Assembly (NCBI GenBank): GCA_025355595.1
Contig: JANXZI010000556.1
Coordinates: forward strand, 1-12,386
From: Spartobacteria bacterium
Lineage (GTDB): Bacteria; Verrucomicrobiota; Verrucomicrobiia; Chthoniobacterales; Chthoniobacteraceae
Length of the DNA: 12,386 nucleotides
Direction of reading: 5' to 3'
The position numbers and the translations under genes are program-made. Shown here one piece after another: positions 1 to 6,191 of this stretch (within the stretch, counting starts at the first letter, position 1; each line of letters starts with the position of its first letter). Under the pieces are notes generated by a model. The model was not told the DNA's origin, did no database searches, and saw nothing but the letters and a program-made list of their open reading frames with translations.

Positions 1-392
1 ACGGCGGAAAACGTGAGGACGTTTGCGGTCATGCCGATGACGCTTGAGATTGCGCCGGTCGCGCCGCATTTCGATGCGACGATGCCGGCGAGCGCGCCGG
101 TGATCGGACCGATGGCAAGTGCCAGCCAGTTTTTCCACAGCGCGGAGCAGAGCACGGCGGTGATGACGGCGACCAGCGTGGCGACGAGACGGTGCGAGTG
201 CTCGAGGGCCTTGAGCATGTTCTGCGTCCAGCCGGGCGGGTTCACGGAGCCGTCGCTGAGCGGCCACGTCTGGAAGGCCATGCCCGCCCCGCTCGTGGTG
301 ACCATGCCGCCGATGAGGATGAGCGCGAAGGTGAGCACGACGTAGCACTTCGCGAGGCGCGAGAGGGCGGGGCTGTGCGAGGTGGCGGACAT
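1..392 (-). CDS. ctaA: CtaA/COX15-like haem A synthase, N-terminal part (cut by window edge)
   Basis: An open frame runs from an ATG at 392 to the window edge without a stop, giving about 130 residues. The first helix (about residues 17-34) ends in GGMVTTSGAG and is followed by a short loop with W43-P44-L45, then E64-H65-S66-H67-R68 at the start of the second helix. The GG-T-SG-G segment and the ExxHR signature with its haem-ligand histidine are typical of haem A synthase, a membrane enzyme that oxidises the methyl group of haem O to make haem A. Its place just downstream of an aa3 oxidase operon fits, since that oxidase needs haem A. The stretch after residue 87 is hydrophobic but lacks the usual Q-x-x-LGG pattern of the third helix, so the protein is divergent or may be a variant family member. 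No clear Shine-Dalgarno sequence precedes the ATG. The C-terminal half lies outside the window. Confidence 0.72.
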   Translation of the reverse strand, partial: MSATSHSPALSRLAKCYVVLTFALILIGGMVTTSGAGMAFQTWPLSDGSVNPPGWTQNMLKALEHSHRLVATLVAVITAVLCSALWKNWLALAIGPITGALAGIVASKCGATGAISSVIGMTANVLTFSA

Positions 393-433
393 GGGTGCAG
401 ATGAGGCTACGTTTTAAGTCAAAGCGCAGGCGC

Positions 434-577
434 GTTCTGAGTTCTGAGTTCCAAGTTCTGAGTTCCAAGTTCGGCCCGCCGGAGGCGTGGTGCGAATCTG
501 AACACACCCTCCGGCATCGCGAAGCCGCTGCGCGGGGCTTAACTTGGAACTTGGAACTTGGAACTTGGAACTCTGAA
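434..577. repeat. Two opposed arrays of a 7-bp repeat forming a large inverted repeat
   Basis: Positions 434-472 contain five and a half copies of a 7-mer, GTTCTGA or GTTCCAA. Positions 541-575 contain the reverse-complement form, four exact copies of AACTTGG plus one variant (AACTCTG). The two arrays can pair into a stem of roughly 35 bp. The 68-bp spacer holds a nested palindrome (CCGGAGG at 479-485 against CCTCCGG at 508-514) and a small AAGCC/GGCTT stem at 522-540. Such arrays resemble dispersed intergenic repeats that I recall from Verrucomicrobiota genomes. In RNA from either strand this would be a strong structure. Confidence 0.85.
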
Positions 578-642
578 TCATCGCAGCGGCGGTTTCTTCA
601 AAACTGGTCGGGCCTGCGGGAAGAATCCGGGAAGGAAGATGC

Positions 643-711
643 GTCCACGAAAGACACGAAAGACACGAAAATGTGGCCTCGGCTTTCGTGACTTTCGTGT
701 GTTTCATGGAC
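643..711. repeat. 28-bp inverted repeat built from CACGAAAGA units
   Basis: The left arm (643-670) and right arm (684-711) are reverse complements at 25 of 28 positions, with a 13-nt loop at 671-683. The arm starts with GTCCACGAAA and carries the CACGAAAGA motif repeated with a 9-bp period, ending in CACGAAA. The three mismatches leave a long stable hairpin. Similar CACGAAAGA strings are common dispersed elements in PVC genomes as far as I recall. It could act as a bidirectional transcription stop or be a REP-like non-autonomous element; neither is shown here. Confidence 0.85.
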
Positions 712-736
712 AACTTCTGCGACGGCGTCGGCAGTG

Positions 737-984
737 CAGGCGAGGTTTTCAATTTCGCGCCGGCGAGCGGAGCGAGGCGGCGGGGGAGCGCAGGCGACTC
801 GCCTGCCTTTCCCGGCGACCCGCCGGGAACTTCGGATGTCCGGGCGCTTGATCCGGGAAATAGGCGCACTCTGAACCCGGCATTTGCGGCTGGTCGCCGC
901 AAACCACAGGCGGGTCGCCTGTGCTCCCCGCTCCATCCCGCCGCCTTCGCCCCTCCCCCCGCGCGAGAGTGAAAATCTCGCCTG
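737..984. repeat. Imperfect ~250-bp palindromic element with internal small hairpins
   Basis: The left half (about 737-828) matches the reverse complement of the right half (about 886-984) in blocks. CAGGCGAGGTTTTCA near 737-751 pairs with TGAAAATCTCGCCTG near 970-984, and GGGGAGCGCAGGCGACTCG near 784-802 pairs with the CGGGTCGCCTGTGCTCCCC block at 911-929. Each half also contains short self-complementary motifs: CAGGCGACTCGCCTG, CCGGCGACCCGCCGG and CAGGCGGGTCGCCTG. The end-to-end palindrome and lack of coding content suggest a miniature or REP/MITE-type repeat. No terminal target-site duplication was identified by eye, so mobility is only inferred. Confidence 0.65.
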
Positions 985-1075
985 TTTGGCGCAGCCACAT
1001 CGGTGGCCAGGTGATTCATGGAGTGCGGGTGCCAGCGCAAAAATTTTGCCCGCATCCTCACGTCGGCGGCTACGA

Positions 1076-1978
1076 TCAATGCGCCTTCTTTTCGCCGTGG
1101 CCGCTGCCGTGCTCGGCTGCCTTCTTCGCGATTTCTGCCTTGTCGGCTTCGGCCTGCTTTTCGATTTCGACTTTCTGTTTCTGGAGATAGCGCTGCGTGG
1201 CTTCGAGCTGTTCCTTGTACCACACGTCGAAATCTTTTTCCTCCTCGACGATGTATTTCGCGGCCATGCCGGAGTGGCCGGCGCCGCAGAGCTGCGCGCA
1301 GATGATCTGCCATTCGCCGGTGGAGACGGGGCGGAACCACTGCGGGATTTCGCTGCCGGGGATGGCGTCCTGCTGGATGCGCATCTGGTGCAGCGCGAAC
1401 CCGTGGATGACGTCGCGCGAACTCACACGGACGACGGTGGCCTTGTGGTTGACAAGGTGCATGGTGCCACCGGGGCCGCCGGTGACCACGTCGTCGGCAC
1501 CATCGGGATCGGTGGGGTCGAGGCCGATGACATTCTGTCCGCCGATGAAGCGGATGTGCTGGCGTCCGAATTTTCCATCCGCCCCGGCGTAGTGGAAATA
1601 CCAGCCGAACTGGAAGCCGATGGCGCGGACTTTGAGCGCGGTTTCCTTTTCGCCATCGGGGATTTCATTCACGCGCTTGCCCCAGAGCGGGAGGCCGAAG
1701 CCGAGAAGGATGACGGCCTCGATGATGACGACGCCGACTTCGAGATGCGTGGAGAGGTGGCTGCGGACGCCATGATAGTCGGCCTTGGGGTGGCGGGACT
1801 TGCGGAACCGGAAGACGGCGACGAGGAAGTAGCTCGTCCACCCGACGAAGAGGATGAGCATGAACCAGTGGCAGAAGTTCAGCATGTGATCGATCTCTTT
1901 GCCGTGCTCCGAGTGGTTCGGGAGCATGCCCATGAGCTTGTTCAGATCGAAATAGTCGGTGAGCGCGGCGAGTGTCAT
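1076..1978 (-). CDS. ctaC: Cytochrome c oxidase subunit II (CuA subunit)
   Basis: The 300-residue protein receives electrons from cytochrome c at its binuclear CuA centre and passes them to haem a in subunit I. Two membrane helices lie at about residues 37-57 and 81-99, followed by a periplasmic cupredoxin domain. CuA ligands are present: H192 in DVIHGF, C227 and C231 with Q229 between them, H235 and M238. The usual Glu of C-x-E-x-C is Gln, which is tolerated because that residue binds through its backbone carbonyl. An aromatic GWYFHY segment (124-129) matches the electron-entry tryptophan region. There is no fused cytochrome c domain. The C-terminus (about 250-300) is a charged Lys/Glu/Ala coiled-coil-like tail ending in a His-containing stretch. 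It is the last gene of the operon, one base after the preceding stop (TGA-A-ATG), with GAGGA a few bases upstream. Ending the cluster with subunit II is unusual, since it commonly comes first. Confidence 0.95.
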   Translation of the reverse strand: MTLAALTDYFDLNKLMGMLPNHSEHGKEIDHMLNFCHWFMLILFVGWTSYFLVAVFRFRKSRHPKADYHGVRSHLSTHLEVGVVIIEAVILLGFGLPLWGKRVNEIPDGEKETALKVRAIGFQFGWYFHYAGADGKFGRQHIRFIGGQNVIGLDPTDPDGADDVVTGGPGGTMHLVNHKATVVRVSSRDVIHGFALHQMRIQQDAIPGSEIPQWFRPVSTGEWQIICAQLCGAGHSGMAAKYIVEEEKDFDVWYKEQLEATQRYLQKQKVEIEKQAEADKAEIAKKAAEHGSGHGEKKAH

Positions 1979-1979
1979 T

Positions 1980-2240
1980 TCAGCATTCCTCGGGTTCGGA
2001 AGTCAGGTTTTCGATGAGCTGGACGTGCGGAGGAATGGGGGTGTTCGCGTGACGCCAGATGTAAAGGACGGTGAGGCCGGTGCCCACAAACATCAGGGCA
2101 GTGAGGCTGATGAGCATCCAGAGCGTGCTGTTCGTCGCCTCGATGATGTTTGGATTTGCATCGCCCATGCAGACAGCGCAGGCGGATGCCTTCGCGTGCG
2201 TCGCCATGAGTGCGACCAGGATCGAGAGGCGGCGCGTCAT
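1980..2240 (-). CDS. Small secreted or membrane protein with a CAVC motif, oxidase-operon associated
   Basis: An 86-residue protein. The N-terminus (MTRRLSILVALMATHAKASA) looks like a signal peptide, followed at once by C21-A-V-C24-M-G-D and then a transmembrane helix at about residues 39-62 with a YIWRHA exit. The layout of signal, CxxC, then one helix is one I recall from small proteins beside ACIII/aa3 operons of several phyla, but I know no assigned function. The exported CxxC could handle copper or haem delivery to the CuA subunit encoded next; that is inference. The start at 2240 was chosen because it gives the signal peptide and overlaps the upstream stop in an ATGA junction. A longer frame reaching 2543 would overlap other real genes. 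Confidence 0.75.
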   Translation of the reverse strand: MTRRLSILVALMATHAKASACAVCMGDANPNIIEATNSTLWMLISLTALMFVGTGLTVLYIWRHANTPIPPHVQLIENLTSEPEEC

Positions 2241-2422
2241 AGGATCAGTTTGCGCGTCTTCCACAGGAACCACGCGCCATAGATGGGGAGCAGCGCGGCG
2301 ACGACCGCGAAGAGGCAGACGTAGGGTGTCCCCACACCATTCGACGAGCACCACCACGCCACGCCTGCGGACAGGAGTGTGCTGAGGATGATGAAGAAGA
2401 TGTGGAAGATTTTCAGCGACAT
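2237..2422 (-). CDS. Small two-helix membrane protein, unknown function
   Basis: A 61-residue, very hydrophobic protein with helices at about residues 4-24 and 33-54 and a basic end (WKTRKLIL). It overlaps the stop of the subunit IV gene by one base (TGATG) and the next start by four bases (ATGA), which strongly supports translation despite its size. I do not recognise a family by sequence. Position and shape suggest an accessory or assembly subunit of the aa3 oxidase. Confidence 0.7.
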   Translation of the reverse strand: MSLKIFHIFFIILSTLLSAGVAWWCSSNGVGTPYVCLFAVVAALLPIYGAWFLWKTRKLIL

Positions 2423-2832
2423 CAGTGCAGAGGGTGCGAGGTCGAGTGGATCGGGTCAGCGTAGCCCAGCCAGAAAAGCAGGAACAGGCCGAGGGCGAAG
2501 ACGAACGTAAAGCCGAGCGGGATCCAGATGGTGCGCTTTTCACCCTTCAAGTGCATGAACCACGCGCCGACGAGGCACACTTTGAATGCGGCGACGGAGA
2601 GGCCGATTTTCATGTTCATCCCGTGGCTGCCGAAGATGTGGTCAAAGTCCACATACGAGAGACCGACGGTGATGAGGGTGAAGACGAAGAGCGCTCCACC
2701 GACGAGAAGATACGGGATCATGTGGCGCCAGAAGCTGCCATGACCGTGGGCACCATGTCCGTGAGCGTGGGCGTCCGCGGCCTGCGGATGTTCGGCGGTG
2801 GCGGTGGGTGGGTGTGCGTGCTGGTCGGCCAT
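2422..2832 (-). CDS. ctaF: Cytochrome c oxidase subunit IV (CtaF/CoxD-like), His-rich N-terminus
   Basis: A 136-residue protein with three predicted helices (about residues 38-60, 74-94 and 103-124) and the motif KIGLSVAAFKVCLVGAWFMH followed by LKGEK, typical of the prokaryotic subunit IV (COX4_pro) family: a small polytopic subunit that stabilises the oxidase and does not bind metals. The first 32 residues hold eight histidines in HAHGHG-type runs, which could bind copper or other metals on the cytoplasmic side. I chose the ATG at 2832 over longer frames because it lies two bases after the subunit III stop and leaves a complete family-length protein. Its stop shares one base with the next start. 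Confidence 0.9.
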   Translation of the reverse strand: MADQHAHPPTATAEHPQAADAHAHGHGAHGHGSFWRHMIPYLLVGGALFVFTLITVGLSYVDFDHIFGSHGMNMKIGLSVAAFKVCLVGAWFMHLKGEKRTIWIPLGFTFVFALGLFLLFWLGYADPIHSTSHPLH

Positions 2833-2834
2833 TT

Positions 2835-3761
2835 TCAAAGGAGATAGAAAATCGGGAAGACGAAGATCCAGATGAGGTCCACGAGATGCCAGAAGAGTCC
2901 GGCGACCTCGATGCGGTTGCAGAGCTGCTCGGGGTTGGTCTTGTAGAGCTTCGCGCCGGGGCCCCAGAAAAAGAGGAACACGATGACGCCACCGAGGACG
3001 TGCAGGCCGTGCAGCCCGGTGATCATGAAGTAGCACGCGAGGTAGGTGTTCAGCTTCGGGTAGAAGGGGCCGTAACCGTAGATGAGATCCTTCTTGTCGA
3101 GCACGACCTCGTGGCCCTCGTGCAGATGCACGGGGTCGCGGGTGATGAAGTGCGCGCGATCATGCTCGGCGGAACGCGGGGTGTGATTCTCCTCGTCCAC
3201 TCCGGAGAGGACGATCTTGTCCACCTTCGGATCCGTCACGTCCTTCCAGGCCTTCGGATGGCCGCTGATGAAGAGGCGCGGGTAGCCCTTGCGGGACCGG
3301 TAGCCCTCCTCGGTCACCTTGCCGTGCTCGTCGGTGGCGTCCTCGTTGCCGAGGTATGCCTCGTACTTCGCCGCGGCCTCTTTTTTCACGTAGGCACCGA
3401 AGTGGTTGAATTTTGCGGGCCACTCGACGCCGAGCTTCACGCCGAGGAATGCCAGACCGCACGCCCATGTCGCAAAGAGCCACCACTTGTAGGCCTTGAA
3501 ATTCCGCATCTTCAGCGATTCCCACGCGAGGATGACGGTGACGGACGATGCGATGAGGATGAACGTATTGAACGTACCGACGGGGACGTTCAGCCAGCCG
3601 TGCGGCCACATCCACGGTTCCGCGCCGAGGCGCATGAAAATGTAGCCGGCGAAGAGTCCGCCGAAGAGCATGACTTCCGAGGCGATGAAGAGCCAGATGC
3701 CGAGCTTCGGATTGGCAAGGCCGGTGTCGGGACGGGGCCTGACGGTGTATGGGATTTCCAT
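2835..3761 (-). CDS. ctaE: Cytochrome c oxidase subunit III with a large hydrophilic insertion
   Basis: A 308-residue core subunit of the aa3 oxidase. Five helices are visible at about residues 20-42, 62-81, 92-112, 236-266 and 287-307. Family signatures are IASEVMLFGGLFAGY (26-40), YFMITGLHGLHVLGG (244-258) and the C-terminal FWHLVDLIWIFVFPIFYLL. The short five-helix bacterial form is usually near 200 residues. Here the extra length is a charged, His-containing segment of about 120 residues (roughly 114-235) between helices three and four, with no Cys pair or metal motif I recognise. It may form a lid or docking surface. The start is 21 bp after the subunit I stop, with no obvious Shine-Dalgarno sequence, and the next gene follows after two bases. 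Confidence 0.94.
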   Translation of the reverse strand: MEIPYTVRPRPDTGLANPKLGIWLFIASEVMLFGGLFAGYIFMRLGAEPWMWPHGWLNVPVGTFNTFILIASSVTVILAWESLKMRNFKAYKWWLFATWACGLAFLGVKLGVEWPAKFNHFGAYVKKEAAAKYEAYLGNEDATDEHGKVTEEGYRSRKGYPRLFISGHPKAWKDVTDPKVDKIVLSGVDEENHTPRSAEHDRAHFITRDPVHLHEGHEVVLDKKDLIYGYGPFYPKLNTYLACYFMITGLHGLHVLGGVIVFLFFWGPGAKLYKTNPEQLCNRIEVAGLFWHLVDLIWIFVFPIFYLL

Positions 3762-3782
3762 GAGTCGCGAAAAAGTGCTGGG

Positions 3783-5681
3783 CTACGCGTGCGGCGGCTT
3801 GTTCTCCGGCGGATGCGAATCCTTCGGCGGCTCGGACTGCGGGGTGAAGTCCTTGTCCGCGCCGGGCACGCTGTATTCGTACGGGCCGCGATAGACGTGG
3901 ATGGGCTTGATGAAATTGCCGTGCGGCGGCGGGCTGGGCGTGTCCCATTCGAGCGTGGTCGCGTCCCACGGATTGTCATTCGGCACCTTGCGCCCGCGGA
4001 ACATGCTCCAGCAAAAATTGAACACGAAGATGAGCTGCACCAAGCCGAGCGCCCATGCGGCGGTGGAGATTTTTTCATTCCAGTGCAGCCACGGTGCGAC
4101 CGTCGCCTCGTAGTTGCCCTTGCCGCCGTCCCACCAGCGGCGATGCATGCCGCCCATGCCCTGCATGAACATCGGCATGAAGAGGCAGTTGATCGCGATG
4201 AGCGATCCCCAGAAGTGCAGCTTGCCGAGCGTCTCGCTGAGCATCCGCCCCGTCGCCTTTGGGTACCAATGATACACGCCCGCAAAGATCGCGAAGATGG
4301 TGCCCGGCGCGACGACGTAGTGGAAATGCGCGATGATGTAATACGTGTCGTGCATGTAGAGATCCACGGCATTGAACGCCAGCGGGATGCCCGTGAGACC
4401 GCCGATGCCGAACATCGGCAGGAACGCCGACGCAAAAAGCATCGGGGTATTGAAACGCAATGATCCTCCCCATAACGAGAGCAGCAGCGCGGTGAGCAAG
4501 ATCACCGAGGGAATCGAGATGATGATCGTGGTCGTCTGGAAAAATGCGGACACTTTCGGGCCCATGCCCGTCATGTACATGTGGTGCGCCCAGACGATGA
4601 AGGACAGGAACGCCAGCGCGAACAGTGCGCCGACCATCATCTTGTAGCCCCAGATGGGCTTGCGGCTGTTGCACGCGATGATCTCCGTGACCATGCCGAT
4701 GCCCGGCAGGATGAGCACGTACACCTCCGGATGCGCGAGGAACCAAAACAGATGCTGCCACAGAATCGGGCTGCCGCCACCGGAGTAGAGGAGCGGGTTG
4801 CCATCGGTGCCGACGGCGTTCGTGACGAGGCCGGTCGGCATGAAGAAGCTGGAGCCGAACACGCGATCGAAGAGGTTCATCACCGCGGCGGACTCGAGCG
4901 GCGGAAATGCGAGCAGCAGCAGGTAGGCGGTGATGAACTGCGCCCAGCAGAAAAACGGGATGCGTCCCCACGTCATGCCGGGTGCGCGGAGCTGGATAAA
5001 TGTGGTGATGAAATTCACCGCGCCGAGCAGCGATGACGTGATGTTAAACACCATGCCCAGCAGCCAGAGCGTGCCGCCATTCAGCCAGACGGCGTGCGAC
5101 TGATCCGCGACGCCGGCGAGCGGCGGGTAGTTCGTCCAGCCGGACTTCGCGGCGCTTCCCTCCACGAAGAAGCTCCACATCATGATCACGCAACTGATGA
5201 AGAACGACCAGAAGCTCGCCATGTTCAGGCGCGGGAAAGTCATGTCGATCGCGCCGAGTTGCAGCGGCATGACGAAATTCGCAAAGCCCGCGAATGCCAC
5301 GGGCACGATGCCGAAGAACACCATGATGGTGCCGTGCATCGCGCCGAAGACATTGTAGCCCGTCGTCGAAAGTGAATAGCCGACGAGTGCCTTCGTGTTT
5401 GGATCGACCGCCTTGTCAAAAACCGTGTCGCCGAAAATCGCGTGCAGGAACGTGCCGCACCAGCCCGGCAGCGCATCCGAGCCGTGCGCGATGCTCCAGC
5501 GCATCACCATCATCAGCCCGAAGCCGAAGAACAGGAACGCCAGCCCCGTGACGGCGTACTGGATGCCGATCATTTTGTGATCGGTTGTGAAGACCCACTT
5601 CCGCCAGAATCCGATTTCGTGGTGGTCGTGCGCGTGGTCGTCGTGACCGTGCTCTGTGTGTGCTTCTGCGGCGTGCGCCAT
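3783..5681 (-). CDS. ctaD: Cytochrome c oxidase subunit I, aa3-type, with Leu at the K-channel lysine position
   Basis: A 632-residue haem-copper oxidase catalytic subunit that reduces O2 to water and pumps protons. Ligands seen: haem a H116 and H454, haem a3 H452, CuB H317, H366 and H367, and the cross-linked Tyr Y321 in AHPEVY. E319 in that motif and D146, N135 and N153 match the D-channel of A-type oxidases (R. sphaeroides E286, D132, N121, N139). The Arg pair R514-R515 near the haem propionates is present. Counting without gaps from H367, the K-channel T359/K362 pair becomes S392/L395, so the lysine is missing. The first 21 residues hold eight His, and the C-terminus (about 583-632) is a Pro-rich tail. 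The gene begins 12 bp after the stop of the upstream cytochrome c gene, without a clear Shine-Dalgarno sequence. Confidence 0.96.
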   Translation of the reverse strand: MAHAAEAHTEHGHDDHAHDHHEIGFWRKWVFTTDHKMIGIQYAVTGLAFLFFGFGLMMVMRWSIAHGSDALPGWCGTFLHAIFGDTVFDKAVDPNTKALVGYSLSTTGYNVFGAMHGTIMVFFGIVPVAFAGFANFVMPLQLGAIDMTFPRLNMASFWSFFISCVIMMWSFFVEGSAAKSGWTNYPPLAGVADQSHAVWLNGGTLWLLGMVFNITSSLLGAVNFITTFIQLRAPGMTWGRIPFFCWAQFITAYLLLLAFPPLESAAVMNLFDRVFGSSFFMPTGLVTNAVGTDGNPLLYSGGGSPILWQHLFWFLAHPEVYVLILPGIGMVTEIIACNSRKPIWGYKMMVGALFALAFLSFIVWAHHMYMTGMGPKVSAFFQTTTIIISIPSVILLTALLLSLWGGSLRFNTPMLFASAFLPMFGIGGLTGIPLAFNAVDLYMHDTYYIIAHFHYVVAPGTIFAIFAGVYHWYPKATGRMLSETLGKLHFWGSLIAINCLFMPMFMQGMGGMHRRWWDGGKGNYEATVAPWLHWNEKISTAAWALGLVQLIFVFNFCWSMFRGRKVPNDNPWDATTLEWDTPSPPPHGNFIKPIHVYRGPYEYSVPGADKDFTPQSEPPKDSHPPENKPPHA

Positions 5682-5693
5682 GTTCGTGTGCGG

Positions 5694-6173
5694 TTATTTC
5701 GCGGGGAATGCCTTCGCGAGATCCTCGGCATTCCAAGGCGTCGTGCGATCCTTGAATTCGTCGCGAATCTTCTGGATGAATTCCGGCGTGATGGCCGCAT
5801 CGGCCTTGTTCGACCACGCGGTGCGGATGTAGTTCAGCACGTCGGCGAGCTTGGCGTTTTCCTTGAGCATCGGGAACTGTGTGTCCACGGCGATCAGGAT
5901 GTTGTTGAATTTCACGCCCTTCACCTCGATCGGCCCCATGTAGCCCTTGATGACGAGCGCGACGAGGCGCTTCGTATCGCCCTGGACGTACTCTGATCCA
6001 TCGAACGGCGGGAACGCTCCCGGAATGCCCATGCCGGTCGGCTGATGGCACGCCATGCACGTCATCATGTAAACGGCCTTGCCGCGCTCGGCGGAGGTCT
6101 TGATGTCGTCCTCGGCAAAGGACGCGACGGTTGCGGTGAGTGCGAGTGCAAGAGTGAGTGTGAGCTTTTTCAT
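5694..6173 (-). CDS. Periplasmic monohaem cytochrome c lacking the usual axial Met
   Basis: A 159-residue protein with a signal peptide (MKKLTLTLALALTATVASFA, cleavage near residue 20) and one class I cytochrome c domain with C39-M-A-C42-H43. It is about 70% identical by eye over 130 residues to the C-terminal domain of the next gene upstream (6192-7439), so one copied the other. Where related domains have a Met (YNGVMP-like), this one has FNNIL, with L93 at the Met position. A Met at 102 (FPMLK) or elsewhere could replace it, or the haem may be five-coordinate. It lies between the CcoP-like gene and the oxidase subunit I gene, so it could carry electrons to CuA. The spacer before it is 18 bp with no clear Shine-Dalgarno sequence. 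Confidence 0.88.
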   Translation of the reverse strand: MKKLTLTLALALTATVASFAEDDIKTSAERGKAVYMMTCMACHQPTGMGIPGAFPPFDGSEYVQGDTKRLVALVIKGYMGPIEVKGVKFNNILIAVDTQFPMLKENAKLADVLNYIRTAWSNKADAAITPEFIQKIRDEFKDRTTPWNAEDLAKAFPAK

Positions 6174-6191
6174 ATGCGGAATATTGGAGTC

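Larger units (their letters stand above)
393..1075. other. 683-bp intergenic region rich in inverted repeats
   Basis: This stretch between the oxidase subunit II gene and the ctaA-like gene has no credible coding sequence. Open frames crossing it on both strands are compositional and run through the repeats. It holds three distinct palindromic structures (434-577, 643-711 and about 737-984), annotated separately. No convincing sigma70-type promoter is visible in front of the ctaA-like gene, and no simple GC stem followed by a T-run is visible just after the operon's last stop codon at 1076. The repeats may end the long transcript or insulate ctaA from it; that is inference. Confidence 0.8.

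Noticed and set aside
434..577. CRISPR array
   Set aside because: The repeat unit is only 7 bp, there are no unique spacers of regular length, the arrays face each other, and no cas gene is nearby.
1022..1066. Rho-independent terminator just after the subunit II gene
   Set aside because: There is a TGCGGG/CCCGCA pair and an A/T palindrome GCAAAAATTTTGC, but no stem followed by a T-run in either direction, so I could not support the call.
414..1340. A 308-codon minus-strand open frame crossing the intergenic region
   Set aside because: It runs through all three inverted repeats and overlaps the end of the subunit II gene in another frame; the composition is that of translated repeats.
2241..2543. 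Longer start for the CAVC protein at 2543
   Set aside because: It would overlap the 61-residue and subunit IV genes with Ser/Arg-rich sequence and hide the signal peptide that begins at 2240.
2833..3036. Longer subunit IV start at 3036
   Set aside because: It would add 68 Arg-rich residues lying in another frame of the subunit III gene; the ATG at 2832 follows the stop by two bases and gives a family-length protein.
2808..4463. A 551-codon plus-strand open frame
   Set aside because: Antisense to oxidase subunits III and I, with shadow-type composition and no recognisable motif.
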